Of a stretch of 64,000 nt of DNA, positions 1 to 13,119 are shown one piece after another. Location of the stretch: the NCBI GenBank assembly GCA_009792885.1, contig WMCF01000014.1:12863387-12927386 (forward strand), in the 5' to 3' direction. A model generated the notes under the pieces. The model ran no database searches, had not been told where the DNA came from, and saw only the letters and a program-made list of their open reading frames with translations. This DNA comes from Eremophila alpestris peregrina. Lineage: Eukaryota > Chordata > Aves > Passeriformes > Alaudidae. The number at the start of each line of letters is the position of its first letter. Position 1 is the first letter of the stretch. The translations under genes and the position numbers were made by a program.

Positions 1-3000
1 AGAGAACACATCAGATTACCAGTCTTATGAAGCTGTGTCCCGCATTAGGAAGTTTCCCACATTCAATTATTAAAAGAATAGACAGACACAAAGAGGGTGA
101 TGAGCACTTCAGCTGCTGCACTTGGGACTGTCACAGGGAGGCAGAGAGCAGCACTGCTCTCCAACATGGCACCTGTTTCAGCTGTGCACTCACCTGTGTT
201 TCTAAAGAAAATTATATGAACCCTGCACTTCCTAAGACTAAAACTTCCTTCAGTGGATTACACAGGGCTGCAGTCAAAAATAGTAATATAATAAGGAAGT
301 ATGTAGAATCCTCATACCCAGAGACCTTTGATGACACCTGAGCCACAGTATTTTCTTGGCAAACAGCCAAAAAGTTCTCACTCTCTTTGCTTTGGGAGAA
401 AAAGAAAAAACATGAAAGCATGACCTAAGTGTTAAAGCTGCTGAGATGCATGCCTTGGTTAGCAAGCAGAGTTCATGAGAACTGGGAGACTCCAACATCT
501 TGCCCCAGCTTCCATGAGGACCACCTTGGCTGGGGTGGTAGTGCTCCCACACTTCTGCTCTTGGTTTCCCTTCAGTGCAAGGCTGATGGGAGCCTCTGAT
601 GTCTCTACAGGGTGTCCAGCTCCTTGGACCTGGGCAGAGAACAGCATTTGCCTAAACATCCTCCTGCCACAGCATCAAAATGGGCCACTGCTCCTATGCT
701 CTTCTTCTTTGATTTGCTCGGCAATAAAGCACTGAAATCACATTGACAGGCACTGGAGATAAGGATGGGCCAGAGATGAGGAAAGCACATTGTAGTCCTT
801 GCTGCTGGTAAGGGCAGGTCTCAGAGAAAAGTGAAAAAGGAGAACGTTCAAGCCCCCCAGTGTTGATGGGAGGCCACATGCACCCCTGTCCCCACCCCCC
901 AGTGCAGACAGGGAGGGAACTCAGTGTGATGTCTGTAGCATCCCAGCAGCTGGATGTGCACACACCTGTTAGTATCTTCTGCCTTAGACTGGAAGTAACA
1001 CATCTGACCAAGCATAAGCAGTCAACTATTCAAATAGTCAATCTGTGAAATTTAAGTACAGGTCTGACAACTAAATCAGGTAACGCAGTACCTTTACCAT
1101 CCAACAACTAGATGTCCTTAAGTTGGAAACTTAAAGATTGCTATTATGGCCCTGTCTCCTTAACTGTAAATTCATGCATTTTTACAATCTGTTATTCAAT
1201 CTTGATGATTCTCTCTCCAATCCCAGTGAAAGAGTAACTGATGTAGATATATTTGGAGAGATTTTAGCCTTAGCTGGAGAAGCCTTCCCATCTACAGTAA
1301 TGGGATGAGCCATAAGGAGGATGAACACCAGAGCCTTCAAAGATAGGCCAGTGGTGAAAAAATATCAGTTTGTGAAAAATCTTTGCATGCACCCAATCAT
1401 TATTTATCTCAAATTACAAAATGCTTTAAAACCTCCATCTTAGATGCTCAATCTATGAAAATGTACTTTTTTAAAAGAATCTATGAAAAAATAGGCTTTT
1501 TAAGCAAAGATCTTATTTTTAGTGTTTTATACAGCAGTGCAAATATAATGCTAGGTTTAAGAGTCAGAGCAATAAAAATGTTTTAAAAAGTGAAAACATA
1601 ATTCAGAATAAAAATTCCAATCCACCTCAAAACCTGTGTGCAGAGAAGTGGGGGCGCTAATCTGAATGTTATTCCCTGCATTATTTCTTCAGGTCCATTA
1701 AATTCAAACATTTAATTGTTTCCAATTACTATGCATATATAGTGTTCTGTGCCAACAATAAGACACTGATGGTTGTGCATTTTAAAACCATCATCAGGAT
1801 CAAAATCCAAAATTCTTTTCTCTTTATCTTGTTTTTTAAACCCATTTACATGTGCAACTTCATTACTTCCAAGAACACCTGATTTACACACATGGAAAGG
1901 TGTTAATAGTTGTGCTCTTTACGATTAAAACTCCTTTTGTTGGGAAGCAGATTTGAAGATAAATTTAAGAAAAACATATATAAGTATCAAGGAATTATTT
2001 ATTTTATCACTCTATCTAACACAAAATGGTCTTGATGCAAGTGAAGGCAAAAACCTCGAAATAACACAACCAAGACTGCCACACATTACAAAAACTGGAA
2101 AAGACTCATTAGTAAGGACCACATAAATTTATTTTAAACAGCATCTTTATTTTTGTACCAGAATATGGAGAGCTTTCTAGGTTATATTGTTTATTTGGTT
2201 GGTTCACTGCTGTATATATGTCTACACATCCTGGTGTCCACAGTGTGAGCCATGGAGCTAAGAAGATAATTTAATACTTTTTCTTTTGTATGACCACTAT
2301 TTAAAATTATTTTTATAAAGATTGGTTTTGATTATTTGGAAAGGCTGATAGTAAGTCCATCACATGACTTGATGGAACTAAACAGGCAAAAATGAGTCTT
2401 CATCAATGACAGATCAGTGTTAAAAAAAGAAAAAATTATGCTCTGTTTTCCTGTAAATTAGAAACCCAGAGAGCACACTACTTTAGAGTTTCTAAATCCC
2501 TAGAAAAGGAAATGGATAAAATGAAAACAGAATGGGTTCTCTGAAAGACATTGTAATTTTCTTCCTGAGTAGCACTAACTAAATAACAAAAAGCCCACGC
2601 ACAAAAAAATTAAATATAAATTCAACATCTAGGACAGTTTACAAATCACTTCTGTGGCCCCAAAGCAGGATAAAAGGAAATAAATATACTTCATGGTTGG
2701 TAACCTATTAACTGACACCAACTGTTGCAGCTGCGAATAAAACAAATTCATGATAAGATTAGATATGTTGTTTGCACCTGGCCATCTGTAAATTGCTGCT
2801 TACCATAAGAATCACATGCTTTCTACCAGTCACTGTGATAAATGCAGAGTAACTGTTGTTGGTGGGGTGGTTTTTTCCCTTTGGTAAATAATAGATGAAA
2901 TAATAAGGAAAAATTGGTTATGTAGTGGATTTGTTTTTCTGTAGTTCATGCAAAGTTTGCCCTGGTGTTTTCCTGCTTTTTAAAGAGAGAAGGAGCAAAT

Positions 3001-6000
3001 CAAATAAATGAGACTGTATCTTACCAGTGTGGACAGAATAAGTCACCTAAATACGTTTGTTTCTGATGGAGAGAGGAAATAGTACACTGCAGCCTTCAGG
3101 ACTACAAAGGCCTTGCAAGACATCCTACAGTTTTGAACAAAACCACAGATTAACCTACCAACAGCTTGAGAGAGTCACAAACAGCTCCTGAGTAACAGAC
3201 CATAGTGTTGATGATGATGATGGTTATCCCTTATTTTCTGGCTAGAAAAACCACACAAGAAGAGGAAGCTCATTGCACACGTGGTGTTCATATGCTGCCT
3301 TGCCTATTCATGAATGGGTGTCAAAATGCTGAGCAGAAGATGGTGGCTGTGAAAGCAGCATGGGGCTGTAGCAGAGACCAAGGCATGCAAAGCTTCTGTC
3401 ACCCCCCAGAAGGCAGCAGTCATCCCCTGCAGAGCTGCTGTCCCACTGCACACGTCAGTGCTGGGGCTGGCATCTCCTCAGGGAGGGCAGCAGACCTGAG
3501 TGGGCCCAGAGAGCACACCCAGGGCTGGGAAACAGCCAGCCAGCACCTGCTCCTCCCCAGCCAGCAGTGCCAGCAGCTCAGGGGCCCTGGCCACCCCTCC
3601 CGGGGGCCACAGTGGGGTACCACAGCCCAAACCAGCAGGAGGTTTTCCTGCTTTGTCATGCCAAGGTGCTGCCTGAGAGAGGTGTCTTGAGGGATTATCA
3701 GCCCTTGAGTAGACTTGCCAAATGTGCAACCAGACCTAGCAGTCACAAGCCAATTTGAAGAACGAAAAGCCAGAATGATAAATAAGGAATGATTAATGAT
3801 TAACGAGTGCCCTGAATAAGAACCCTTTTTTACTGCAGCTGAATAATTTTTTTACACCAGCTAGGTAATATCCTCTACTCCATTAACTAAACCTCAAAAA
3901 ATTACTCAACCATACTGCTGAAAACATACCTGTGCTGTAATTTGTCTTTGTTTCAAATGACAGTATCAGCTATACAAGTCTCTCATTTAAGTAATGGCAT
4001 ATCACAGCAGCCAGCACGAATATAACAGCCCTCATTAAACAACAAATTCCACTGCTCCTGTCACTGTCTGCTTAATATGGTGCTGTTGCCCTGTGTTCCA
4101 AAAGAAGAACAGTTGCAGGGGGGGAAAAAAAGTAAGTACAATCAAATGACTGAGTTGAAGTCTTACCATGGCTGTGAGATAGTTCAGTGTCAGATATCCT
4201 TTCACAGCTGGATTTGCTTAGGACTCGGTGAACAATCCAAAGAGCAGTCAGACACCACTTCTGCTCCCCTAGTTTGCAGTAATTTTGGCATTACATGCTG
4301 AGCTTTTCTGAGAAGCAGTTTCAAGCCTGTTTAACACGAGGATGTAGAGCAGCATGCATTTTCCAACCTCAGTTGCTGAATATAGATATGAAGCATATAA
4401 GATTACAAAATACATCAGCATATATGTATGTAAGAACAGCAGAACTTCTTCCATTTATAGCAGTAAAGATGGTAATATATTTCTAGGACAAAAAAAAAGG
4501 AAAAACAAAAATAGATTACTTGAGAAATTTAAGTGATGTATGAGTTTTATCTTTATCAGTAGGTGGCCATTTTTTCTGCTGACTTGCTGTGTGTGATTCT
4601 GAAGACAAAATCAATAAACCACCCAAAGGTAAATTTTTTGCAAAGCTGTATGGAATGAGAGCTGTGCTCTGGATGACCGCTGTTTAAATTTCCTTTATGT
4701 GATTAGTAACAAATTAGTGCAAAAGTTGTACTAGAGGCTGAGAACAGGGAAACAAAGTTCAAGACACAAGGATCTGTGGGCTGGTGAAGTTAAGCAAAGG
4801 AGCCATGCTTGATGCTTGCTTGGTGAAGCCTTGCCCCCGGGATGGAGTGGGGAGAAGGTTTGTGCAGAGGGGAGCAGCAGGACAAGAGCCAGGCAGCACC
4901 ACAGCCCATTCCCAGGTGCTGTGTAAATACCTCAGAGAAGTGGAGCCACCCTGGAATCACTGCCGATGGGATGCATTCAACAAGGGTGAGAACCAAAAAA
5001 GCTATTATTGTTTCTGGTGCCTGAGATGGTTCATTTACAGTTAGCTCAGGTATTTTTACACCACACCACAGTCTGCAGGGTATATCTATCCTAAAAAGCA
5101 AGTGTCTCCGGTGTGTATTTCTGTTGGAACTTGATACCTTCTGTCTTTTTTAGCTCTGTAGTCTAAATATTGGGATTTTTTTTCCCCCAGTGGTCTCACT
5201 AATTTTTTCTGCCGGGGATTTTTTTCTCCCCCTTGACAAGGTCATACACAGAAGTCTTGAGCCCAGTGGCTGTGCATATGCATGTGCTTGTTTTAGCAAC
5301 ACGCTGCGGTGCCTCAGAGCTGTTCCTTGACAGTCACACACCTCCAGAACGAGCCTTACTTAACGCATCAGGTACAAGCCATACCAGATGCAGCCTTGTA
5401 TCCTGGTTACTTCCACGCCATGTGAAACATCTACACTGTTTCCACATAGCACCCCTGCCAGCCCGGCAGAGGCTTTCTCTGGTGCTTTATGTCTCAGGGG
5501 TGAAGGCCTGAGGAAAACAGTAAGATCTGCACTGAAACCAAAGTGCCTGGACCCCCACCACAGCCCTGGGAGCAGCTGCTGGTTATTCCAGCCCTGGAAC
5601 GGTCTGTGTATCACACAGCAGCCACCATCACCGCCACCTTCCACCTCCAAGCCTCCACAGGCACCAGGAGGAGTGCATGAAGGAGTGGACCTCGAACTCC
5701 TGGTGAAAGCAGGTTGCAATGTTGGTGTAAATGTTGCCTTTCTGTATTATCTGGGAGATCCTTGGGTTGTAGGGCCATTATAAAACATCTTACTTGGCAT
5801 ATAATTATGTCATTTACCAATAATTCTAAGCAGGCTACTAATTTGTGGAAGTCACCCACACCCTGAACTGCCCATCAGCCAGACATTAAAATAAGGATTA
5901 AAAAAAAATAATAATGAGACTAAGAACATACTATTTCGATGTGTGCAGTCTTCCTGAATACACTGATATTTTCTAAGTTATCAACAAGATTTATACCTCC

Positions 6001-8051
6001 AATTTCAAAGGCAATCCTCCCCCGCCCCAAAAAAAACCAACCCAAAAAACCCACAAACAAACAAAAAAACCCCAAAGATTTTCACAGGTAATCTTTCTGT
6101 GGAAGAGCTGAAATGCAATATTTGTCACATTTTTCAATGGCTACATTTATAATCCACAAAATTACTACACAGTAGCATACTCATACAATGTAAATAACAT
6201 AGCAATTTTATAAAGCAAAATTCAACAGTTCAAGGGGTTTTTTAAAATTATTTTCTAGTACTTAGGTAAGACACCAGACTTTGTGTTATCGTTGAAAACA
6301 CAGGAGCTCACGATTAAAATTTAGAAGTAATACATAGAAAATGCCTTATTATTGTAGTGTATAATATTCCAGTATCTCAAGGTTCCATTCAGACAATTTA
6401 TTTCTCATAGCAACTAATTCAAACATAAATACAAAATCTATAAACTAATGCAAATTCAGACATTGTGCCTCACTTGAGCACACCTGCACATTGAGATAAC
6501 TCCTGTATACACTTCTTGAGTGTGACAGCTAGATCAGGATTACATAGGGCAGTGTAGAATTCCACCACCTTCTTCTGACATTCTGTTCAAAAAGGTACAG
6601 TTCTTAGAGAAAACAAGGTTTTGAAAAAATAATTATTTTAAAAATAAATATTCATGTTCAATATCAAACTAATAAATGTATTCTGCACAAACAGCCTAAG
6701 CAAGATAGGTCTCAGAGATCATAGAAAAAACCCTGGCAAGTATCAAGTGGTATCATTTGAGCAATCTATTCAGAAAAGATTAAAAAACAAAATCTACTAA
6801 CTAGTTGTCACACCAGCACCATCATTAAGAACAATTATATGGAAGGAACCAGGATGAAAGCCAGACTTCTATTTGTCCAGAGCACAAAAAAGGGGAAAAA
6901 ATTACTTTTTTCTCTCATTAATTTTAAATTTAAATGTATTTTGCCTCTTCCCACCAGAATCTGATCTTTCTTTTTTGATCCGTGCATCAGAAACATCAAA
7001 TCAGAAAAACCAAATAAAAACTGTTTGATGGGAATTAATCCATTAATGTCTGAAGACTATGGGGCTGAAAGGAGGGTGATAGATTCTTTGAGTACAAAAG
7101 CAATTTTATGATAAAGAGTACTAAACACTCTCTAAGGCTGGAAATGATAGACCACTCTTTGTCCACCTCTGCCAGAATATCTTGTACATAGATAACCCCA
7201 AGTGCCTCCAGGTTACCAGAGAAATTTTCTTTACTTAGAGTTGGATCCTGTGGATAAGCACTTGTTAACAACCCAGAGCTTGCAAAAGAAAGAAAGGACC
7301 ATTTTCACAACTAAATAGCATGCAAGATATTTTTCTCATTTTTCCCCCTTTAGTTTAATTATCTTAAATACATCACTCAAGAAATGACCTCACAAAAACT
7401 GAGTCAGAAATGCTAAGATCTGCATTTTACAAAACCCCTTTTTCCTGTGTGCACAGGGAATACCTTATGCTTCCTTTCCAGGAGGACTAAGCACGAGCAA
7501 CATTTTTCTTAATTTAAGAACACAGTCATACACTGAATTTAATAACATGCGACATCCCAATTGAAGATGTTTGAAAACAACCCACATTTAATTCAATGCA
7601 CAGCGGTTTTGTAGCTCCCTCTTATCAATGATGCTAAAATCCGGGTGACATCATGATGTTGTGGAAGTGGGCACAAATATTGGTTCATTCTTGGTAGTGT
7701 GTGGGCTTCTGCTGAACTGCCTGCTCGCAGCTGTTTGCTCTTTCATAGAGACGGCAGGAAAAGATGAGCTGAACGTTACACGGGTGGTGGTGATAAGGTT
7801 GTAGAAGGCAGGGGAAAGTGAGGGCAAGCAGGAAGGAGAACACAGATGGTTGGGAGGGAACTTAAGGGGCAAAGGAGAGGAACAAGTTTAAAAAGCGCAG
7901 AGGTGCCAAGCAGTAGGGCCGTCCCTCGCTGACCCTCCTGCAGAGAGGAAGGATGGGCTCTGCAAGAGCTCCCCTCCGCCGGCTCCCCTCTCGGGCGCTG
8001 CTCTCCTCTCGGGCTCCCCTTCCCGGGGCGGCCTTCACGCAGCTGCAGCTC

Positions 8052-8086
8052 ATGCATATGCAATCTGCTGCTACATATGCAGCAGA
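8052..8086. promoter_or_regulatory. POU-type palindrome next to a short inverted repeat (candidate enhancer core)
   Basis: ATGCATATGCAA at 8052-8063 resembles the palindromic dimer site (MORE-type) bound by POU factors. It is followed directly by an inverted repeat with 8-bp arms, TCTGCTGC at 8064-8071 and GCAGCAGA at 8079-8086, around a 7-base centre. It lies about 6 kb upstream of the SOX4 start codon. The motif match is visible in the sequence; enhancer function is inference only. Confidence 0.3.
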
Positions 8087-8877
8087 CCGGTAATTCCTCC
8101 TCAACCTCGTGGCTTCTCACTTTGCAGAAAAGGCTTGCCAAAACGTCTCTAAAACTTAACTAAAAGCTCTGCTTATATGAAGCTGTTAAAAAGAAAAAAG
8201 AGTTTACTAAATCTTACTGGATTGAATAAGGGGTACAATTCTCCTTTTAAGTAAACGCAAACAACGTGTTTTCCAAGTTTCTTTTTTATTGTTATTTTTA
8301 ACAGAGCTTTTTTAACTTCCTACTCTTAGGGAACAAGTTTAAACTTTAAAAGTCACCAAAGTGGATAAAGGATAGAAAGCATTATCATATTTTCATACTA
8401 AAATCACTGGAGAGCTGTTCCTGCCCTCCCAAACCAAACATTTAAATAGAAGTGATAAATATCTGAATTATTATAAATATGCATATGCAACCATTTCCTA
8501 CTTATTTTATTAAATGAGCTAGAAATGTGTTGGCATTTCGTAACAGGAGCTCTGGGTATCTATGTGCAGTTTTGTATTCAAGTAAAATGCAAGTGAATAT
8601 ACAGTCTGGAAGGAAATGATACCATACAACTTTAGGCAACAGATTTTCACTCCTAAGTAAATAATATCCTCCATAAAACACTTCCCAGTAATAAAAGTTC
8701 TTCTCCACAAAGCTGTCGGAGAGAGTTCAAAGCGTTTATGAATCACGTTAAATAAAGGTACACTGTGAATTGGAGTGATGCAATTGTACAATGGAGTTTT
8801 CCTCTTGCAAACAGGACGAAGAAGGAGGGCCCACTTTCATGTCTCAGTTTACACCTCTGATCCTTAAGCACGCTCTT

Positions 8878-8892
8878 CTTTGATCTTTGATG
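8878..8892 (+). promoter_or_regulatory. Overlapping pair of TCF/LEF-like sites
   Basis: CTTTGATC (8878-8885) and CTTTGATG (8885-8892) share one base and lie in the same orientation. Both match the core of the TCF/LEF consensus CTTTGAW. SOX4 is widely linked to Wnt/beta-catenin signalling, so a Wnt-responsive element is conceivable, but two such sites can occur by chance in AT-rich DNA. Confidence 0.25.
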
Positions 8893-9229
8893 AATATCTG
8901 TTATCATCATGTTATTTTAAAAGCCATGGCTTTTTTTTTTTTCTAATGGCAAGTATTTAATCTATTTTCTTTGGATCAAAATAGGCAATACAAAGGTGGT
9001 GGGGAATGTGTTCTTCAGCAGCATACCTCTGCTCTGGCCTTGTCATTTGCAGTTCAAGAAGGCTAAAATAACCCCAATGCACCTATTTCAAATGTCAGGA
9101 AAAATATTTGTTAAAGAGGCGAATTTTAGTGGCAGAGTGGAAAACACTCAGAACAAATAGAGGGGTTTCTTCAAGATAAATAAGATGCCACCCTTCCCCA
9201 CCCTGTCACGGGGACACAAGAAGCAAGAT

Positions 9230-9740
9230 GTGCGTGAATCGCCTTTCATGTATTCCCCGCAGCGCGTCCCTTAGGGTCGCAGGACGACCCTCGGATGTCT
9301 TGCTCAGGACACGCCCGCGACAGAGCCCTGCTCCTCCCGGGCAGGTGAACACGGCCCACGCGGGTTCAGTCCCACCGCCTGGCCCTGCCTTGCCCCGCCG
9401 CGGGGCCCGCGGGGGTGCGGAGAGCCCTGCGGGCAATCACCCCCGCGGAGCGCCCACCGCGCCGCTCCGCGCATCCCTGCGGGCCGGGGCTGCCAGCAGC
9501 GCGGCGGGGCGGCTGCCGGGATCACAGCGCGGAACTGCCGGGCGTGTTCATGGAGCCGGGCTCGCCGGGCCGGGGCGGCTGCGGAGCAGGGAGGCTGCAG
9601 GGGCAAGAGGCGGCAGCTGCGGGGGCTCCCGGCTGCGCCGCGCCAGGACAGGGAAGCGCTCCGCGCCGGCGAGGGCACGCAGGAACACGCTCACGGGGGG
9701 GAAAGGTCTGCTCCCGAGAGCTCAGACGGAGTAGGCTGCA
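9230..9740. promoter_or_regulatory. Detached CpG-rich block about 4.5 kb upstream of SOX4
   Basis: The sequence changes abruptly from AT-rich to very GC-rich with many CpG dinucleotides, then back. Reading frames are open on both strands (for example 9228-9734 + and 9304-9678 -), but this is what high GC content produces, and the peptides are Gly/Ala/Arg/Pro-rich with no domain. The block looks like a CpG island separate from the SOX4 promoter island. It could be an orphan-island enhancer, a promoter of an upstream antisense transcript, or an alternative SOX4 promoter. The sequence alone cannot decide. Confidence 0.55.
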
Positions 9741-9943
9741 AAGCATTTCCCACAGCCTACGGAGCTGGGGGTGTGGAAAAGATCAGCGGCAAGGGCTGCA
9801 ATTAAAGGAGCCTGTGCGCTCGTAATCCTCAGTTTAAAACAGAAGAGGGGGAGAAAAAGAGCGGTGCTTAATCTACGTGTCCTTAAGACGTTTTAACCGG
9901 TGGGGACTGCGTGCTGATTCACACATAGAACCTGCAATCAATC

Positions 9944-10095
9944 AGAGAGTCACGGATTTATAGAACGGTTTGGGTGGAAGGGGACCTTAAATATCGCCTA
10001 GTTCCAACCCCCTTGCCATGGGCAGGGGTACCACCCACTAGATCATGTTGCTCAGGGCCCCATCCAACCCCGTCTCGAACACTTCCAGGGACAGG
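9944..10095 (-). mobile_element. CR1 LINE 3'-end fragment
   Basis: The + strand reads as the reverse complement of an avian CR1 tail. It has a degenerate copy of the terminal ATAGAA-type repeat, then GGTTTGGGTGGAAGGGGACC, a TAGTTCCAACCCCCTTGCCA block, a CCATGGGCAGGGG block and CATCCAACCCCGTCTCGAAC, ending near CCAGGGACAG. This order matches the 3' end of CR1 retrotransposons as I know them from chicken and other birds. The copy is 5'-truncated, as usual for CR1, and carries several differences, so it is old. It supports a bird or other sauropsid host. Confidence 0.85.
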
Positions 10096-12040
10096 AATGT
10101 TGGAATCAGTGCTTGCGGCGCCCAGTCCTGCAGTAGATTTGTCCAGAGTATAGTTCCTGAACAATCTCTTGCCCCGTGCGGAAGGCGAACTGCAGGTCCC
10201 GGTGTGTGAGAAGGATGTTCTCAGTGCCCCTGACCTAAAACCCCGCATCGGGGTTTGGCATCACTCGCTCGCTGTTCCGGCGGCGCACAGCTGACTGCGT
10301 GGGCACCGCCGCTCTTTAATGCAAACCCACCGAAATTCGGTCAGAAACTTGGAGCGTTATGCTGCTCCGTAAAACCACAGGGGTAAAAATAATTAAAAAA
10401 ATAACAATCGCGGGCTGCCTAGCTCCGCGTTTTCCCACGTCTGGAGAAGAGGCTCAGCGCTGCCACCTCGCGTCCCGCGCCGCATCCCCGGCCTCACCCA
10501 GCCTGCCGGAAACAGAACGGAGTTTCAAGGTTTCTTAAGTTGTAAAACGCGGAAAAGCCTTGCCAAAACTCTTAAAACTTCATTTTTAGACGAAAGCTGA
10601 ATGCTCGCGCTTTATACCTAGGCTTAAAAATTGGAGGAGCTGGAAGGTACTTTCAGTCTGCCACTGGAGGACTAGGGGTGGAAGCAATTAACTTTGAGGA
10701 AACAGCAAAGAAATTGTAGTAAAATGCTTTTTATAGAGTTTCACATCGTCTTCTTACAGTTGCTTTATTAAGCAACCCTAAATTTCACTTTTGTGGAGTT
10801 TTTGTTCAGGAAATAATACTTTTCTGTCCATCCCATATACACACTTTTTGAGCCAAGATTAAATCGATGTGGCTGCTTTGATGAGGAAGACACTGCAGAT
10901 CATCTCCTCACCTGGAGATGAATTTTATTCATGGTGGTCACGATCTTGCAGAACTTAACACAACCAAGTGAAAAACTTCTTAAGCTTTTTCTTTCTATGT
11001 TTGCACATCAGTTTGGGGGTTGTTTGTTTTGCTTTAATTTGTGTCTGGAAACATGAGAATATTTTACTTGCTTTGTAGTTTAAACAAATTGATATTTATA
11101 TGTAAAATAAGACAGTTGGGGGTTGAAATCCTGCTGGATACCGTACTGACAGGTGGAGCAGCCAGAAGCTACTGACTGCTCCCAGTCCCAGTTTTTCATG
11201 CTGCTGCACATGAATACCACAAGTGTAAGCAAAAGCCAGTGCTTATTCCTGACACCAAACCCACTGCCTCCATTTCTGTAGATGTTGGTGGTATGGGGTA
11301 GAACAGATTTGATCTTAGCTTTGGGGCTGCAAGGGAAAAACACAGCGTGATTTACTACTTACAAAGTGTAAAGGTGAGAAACTCCACTGATGTCACTGCA
11401 TGCCGTAAACCCAGAGGAAAGCAGTATTTTATCCAGTCTTGACCAGAGGCTGTATGAGGAACCAATGTATTATTTTTGCAAGCAAAGCTATAATTTAATT
11501 TGTATCTTTGTAAACAGTCTCAGTAATGTAGGTGGCCTACCCAGGGAGGTACTGAGAATTCAGGATTTTTCTCAGCACTTCACAACAGTGTTCTTTGAGT
11601 CCAGTGTGAGAGCTTAATATTCAAAGCCTGTTCTCAATCCAGCTAGAAACTCTGCTAAAGGATCCTACCATAAATTTTCTTGCAAACATGTGCAATTTAT
11701 TTTTAGACCTTTATCTTAGATATTTTAGCTGTACCCAACCATTTCTTTGCTTCTGATTTAAAAGGTGTTTTTAACTGGTGTTGTGTAGAACAAAAATTTT
11801 CACAGCTGTTTTGCCTAATAGCTTTCTGGTCCCTGGCCTGATGAACGATGTGAGCAATCTCTGGGAAGTAACACTGCCATTGTTTTTATGGTCTTTCTGC
11901 CCCCTTTACCTGAATATTGGAGGGGGAGTTGATGCCATGAGGCCTTCAGGGGTGCTGCACGGCGCCTGACCTCGCTGCCCTGCTTTTCTTCCCAACTGAT
12001 TACGGCAAGGCAGAGGGAGGGGCACATGAGATCAAACAGC
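10096..12040. other. Non-coding spacer between CR1 and the SOX4 CpG-rich domain
   Basis: No gene is recognised. A moderately GC-rich segment at about 10.1-10.55 kb gives way to AT-rich DNA. Around 10.31-10.42 kb there are motifs typical of developmental regulatory DNA: TAATGCAAA, AATAATTAAA and AACAAT, the last a SOX core. They are unclustered enough that I treat them as suggestive only. Short open frames, such as 11080-11343 on the minus strand, have no recognisable content. Confidence 0.5.
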
Positions 12041-12044
12041 AACC

Positions 12045-13119
12045 TCCGAAAAGCACCTTACACCCAACGAAGAACCCCGGAGAGGGGACCCCTGCTCGGC
12101 GGACTGGCCGAGGCACGGCAGCACACCGCTCCAGGGCCGGTGGCTGCCTGCCGGCTACGCGCCGCTTCTTCCTCCCGCGGCCCCTCCCGCTCTCTGGGGA
12201 CCCGCCGGGGCCGGGCCGGGACCCCCAGCCACAGCCTCTCCCCGGGATCGGGCATCGCGGAGGGACCGCGGCATGCGGGAGCGGCAGGTAGCGAAACGCA
12301 GGAGAGGGGTCGGAGGGTAGAAACACGGTAAGGGCGACACCTCTTCCTCGCTCCGCGCCGGGGAATTCGGGATGGGTGGCAGCGGTTACTCAGCGCCGTG
12401 GCCGGCGCGGGCCCGGCGCCGGGCGGGAGGTGCCCGCCGTGTCCCGTCCCACCCCCTGCGCCGCTCCGCTCCCGCTCCGTGGCGGAGGGGGCGTGCCGGC
12501 AGCGCCTCGCGGGCGCTTCTCCAAGGCTGGCGACCCCTCCGTGACACTCCGCGTGTGGGCGTGGGGACGGGCGCGAGGCGCCCCGCGGCATCCGCCGGGC
12601 AGCGCTGCCCGCTGGGCGTGCGGCGGCTCCGGGGCGGCAGGAGCACCCTCCCGGCCCTTTGTGCGGGCAGGTGTCCCCGCTCGCCGCTCCGCAGCCACGG
12701 CGCGCGGGGGCGGGACGCCTCGATTCCCCGCTCTCCCTTTCTTTCTTTCTTTCTTTTTAATTATTTGTATTATGATGATTTTTGCTGATTTCCCGATTTT
12801 TTTTTTTTTCCCGGCAGGGAGGAGGGGAGGGAGGAGCGCGGCCGGGGGGCAGGGGGGGTCGCGGGCACGTGCGCGGCGAGGCGCGGGGCGGCGCGCGGAG
12901 CTGCCCTCCTGCCCCTTTTAAAAAGTTCGCCCCGCCGCCGGGAATGAGGTCAGCGCGGGCGCTTCCCATTGCACGCGGCCATTATTACCGCTCCGCGCCC
13001 GCCGCCAATCCCGGGGAGGCGGGCGGGGCTTGGCACGCGGAGGGCGTTGGATACAGCGCGCGATTGGCCGCGGGGCGGGCTGCGAAAGGATAAAGCGGCG
13101 CGGGGCGGGCGCGGGGTCC
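12045..13119 (+). promoter_or_regulatory. SOX4: SOX4 promoter CpG-rich domain
   Basis: Dense CpG sequence leads into the SOX4 transcription unit, broken by a CTTT repeat and a T-rich stretch near 12.74-12.81 kb. Visible elements include a YY1-like GCCATTATT (12978-12986), a CCAAT box (13005-13009), a GC box (13021-13029), an inverted CCAAT (ATTGG, 13063-13067), another GC box (13072-13080) and a TATA-like GATAAAG (13089-13095). The TATA-like element predicts initiation about 25-35 bases downstream, near the CTCTCAGCT initiator-like sequence at 13121-13129. The spacing of CCAAT, GC and TATA-like elements is typical of a core promoter. The exact start site is inferred. Confidence 0.7.
12737..12758. 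repeat. (CTTT)n microsatellite
   Basis: Four to five CTTT units lie inside the GC-rich promoter domain, followed by an AT-rich segment and a poly-T run near 12798-12809. Confidence 0.9.

Larger units (their letters stand above)
1..9229. other. Upstream AT-rich non-coding desert
   Basis: No open reading frame here looks like a real protein. The longest (3205-3690, + strand, 161 residues) has no recognisable domain, an unnatural run of methionines at its start and no visible splice or promoter context. The stretch is mostly AT-rich, with small GC-richer patches near 3.4-3.6, 4.8-4.9, 5.5-5.7 and 7.9-8.05 kb. An A/C-rich low-complexity patch lies at about 6018-6075. In mammals SOX4 sits in a long gene desert downstream of CDKAL1, and emptiness here agrees with that. 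Candidate regulatory motifs near 8.05 and 8.88 kb are listed separately. Confidence 0.7.

Noticed and set aside
3205..3690. 161-codon + strand frame
   Set aside because: Starts with a Met run, lacks any domain, and lies in a small GC-richer patch with overlapping frames on the other strand.
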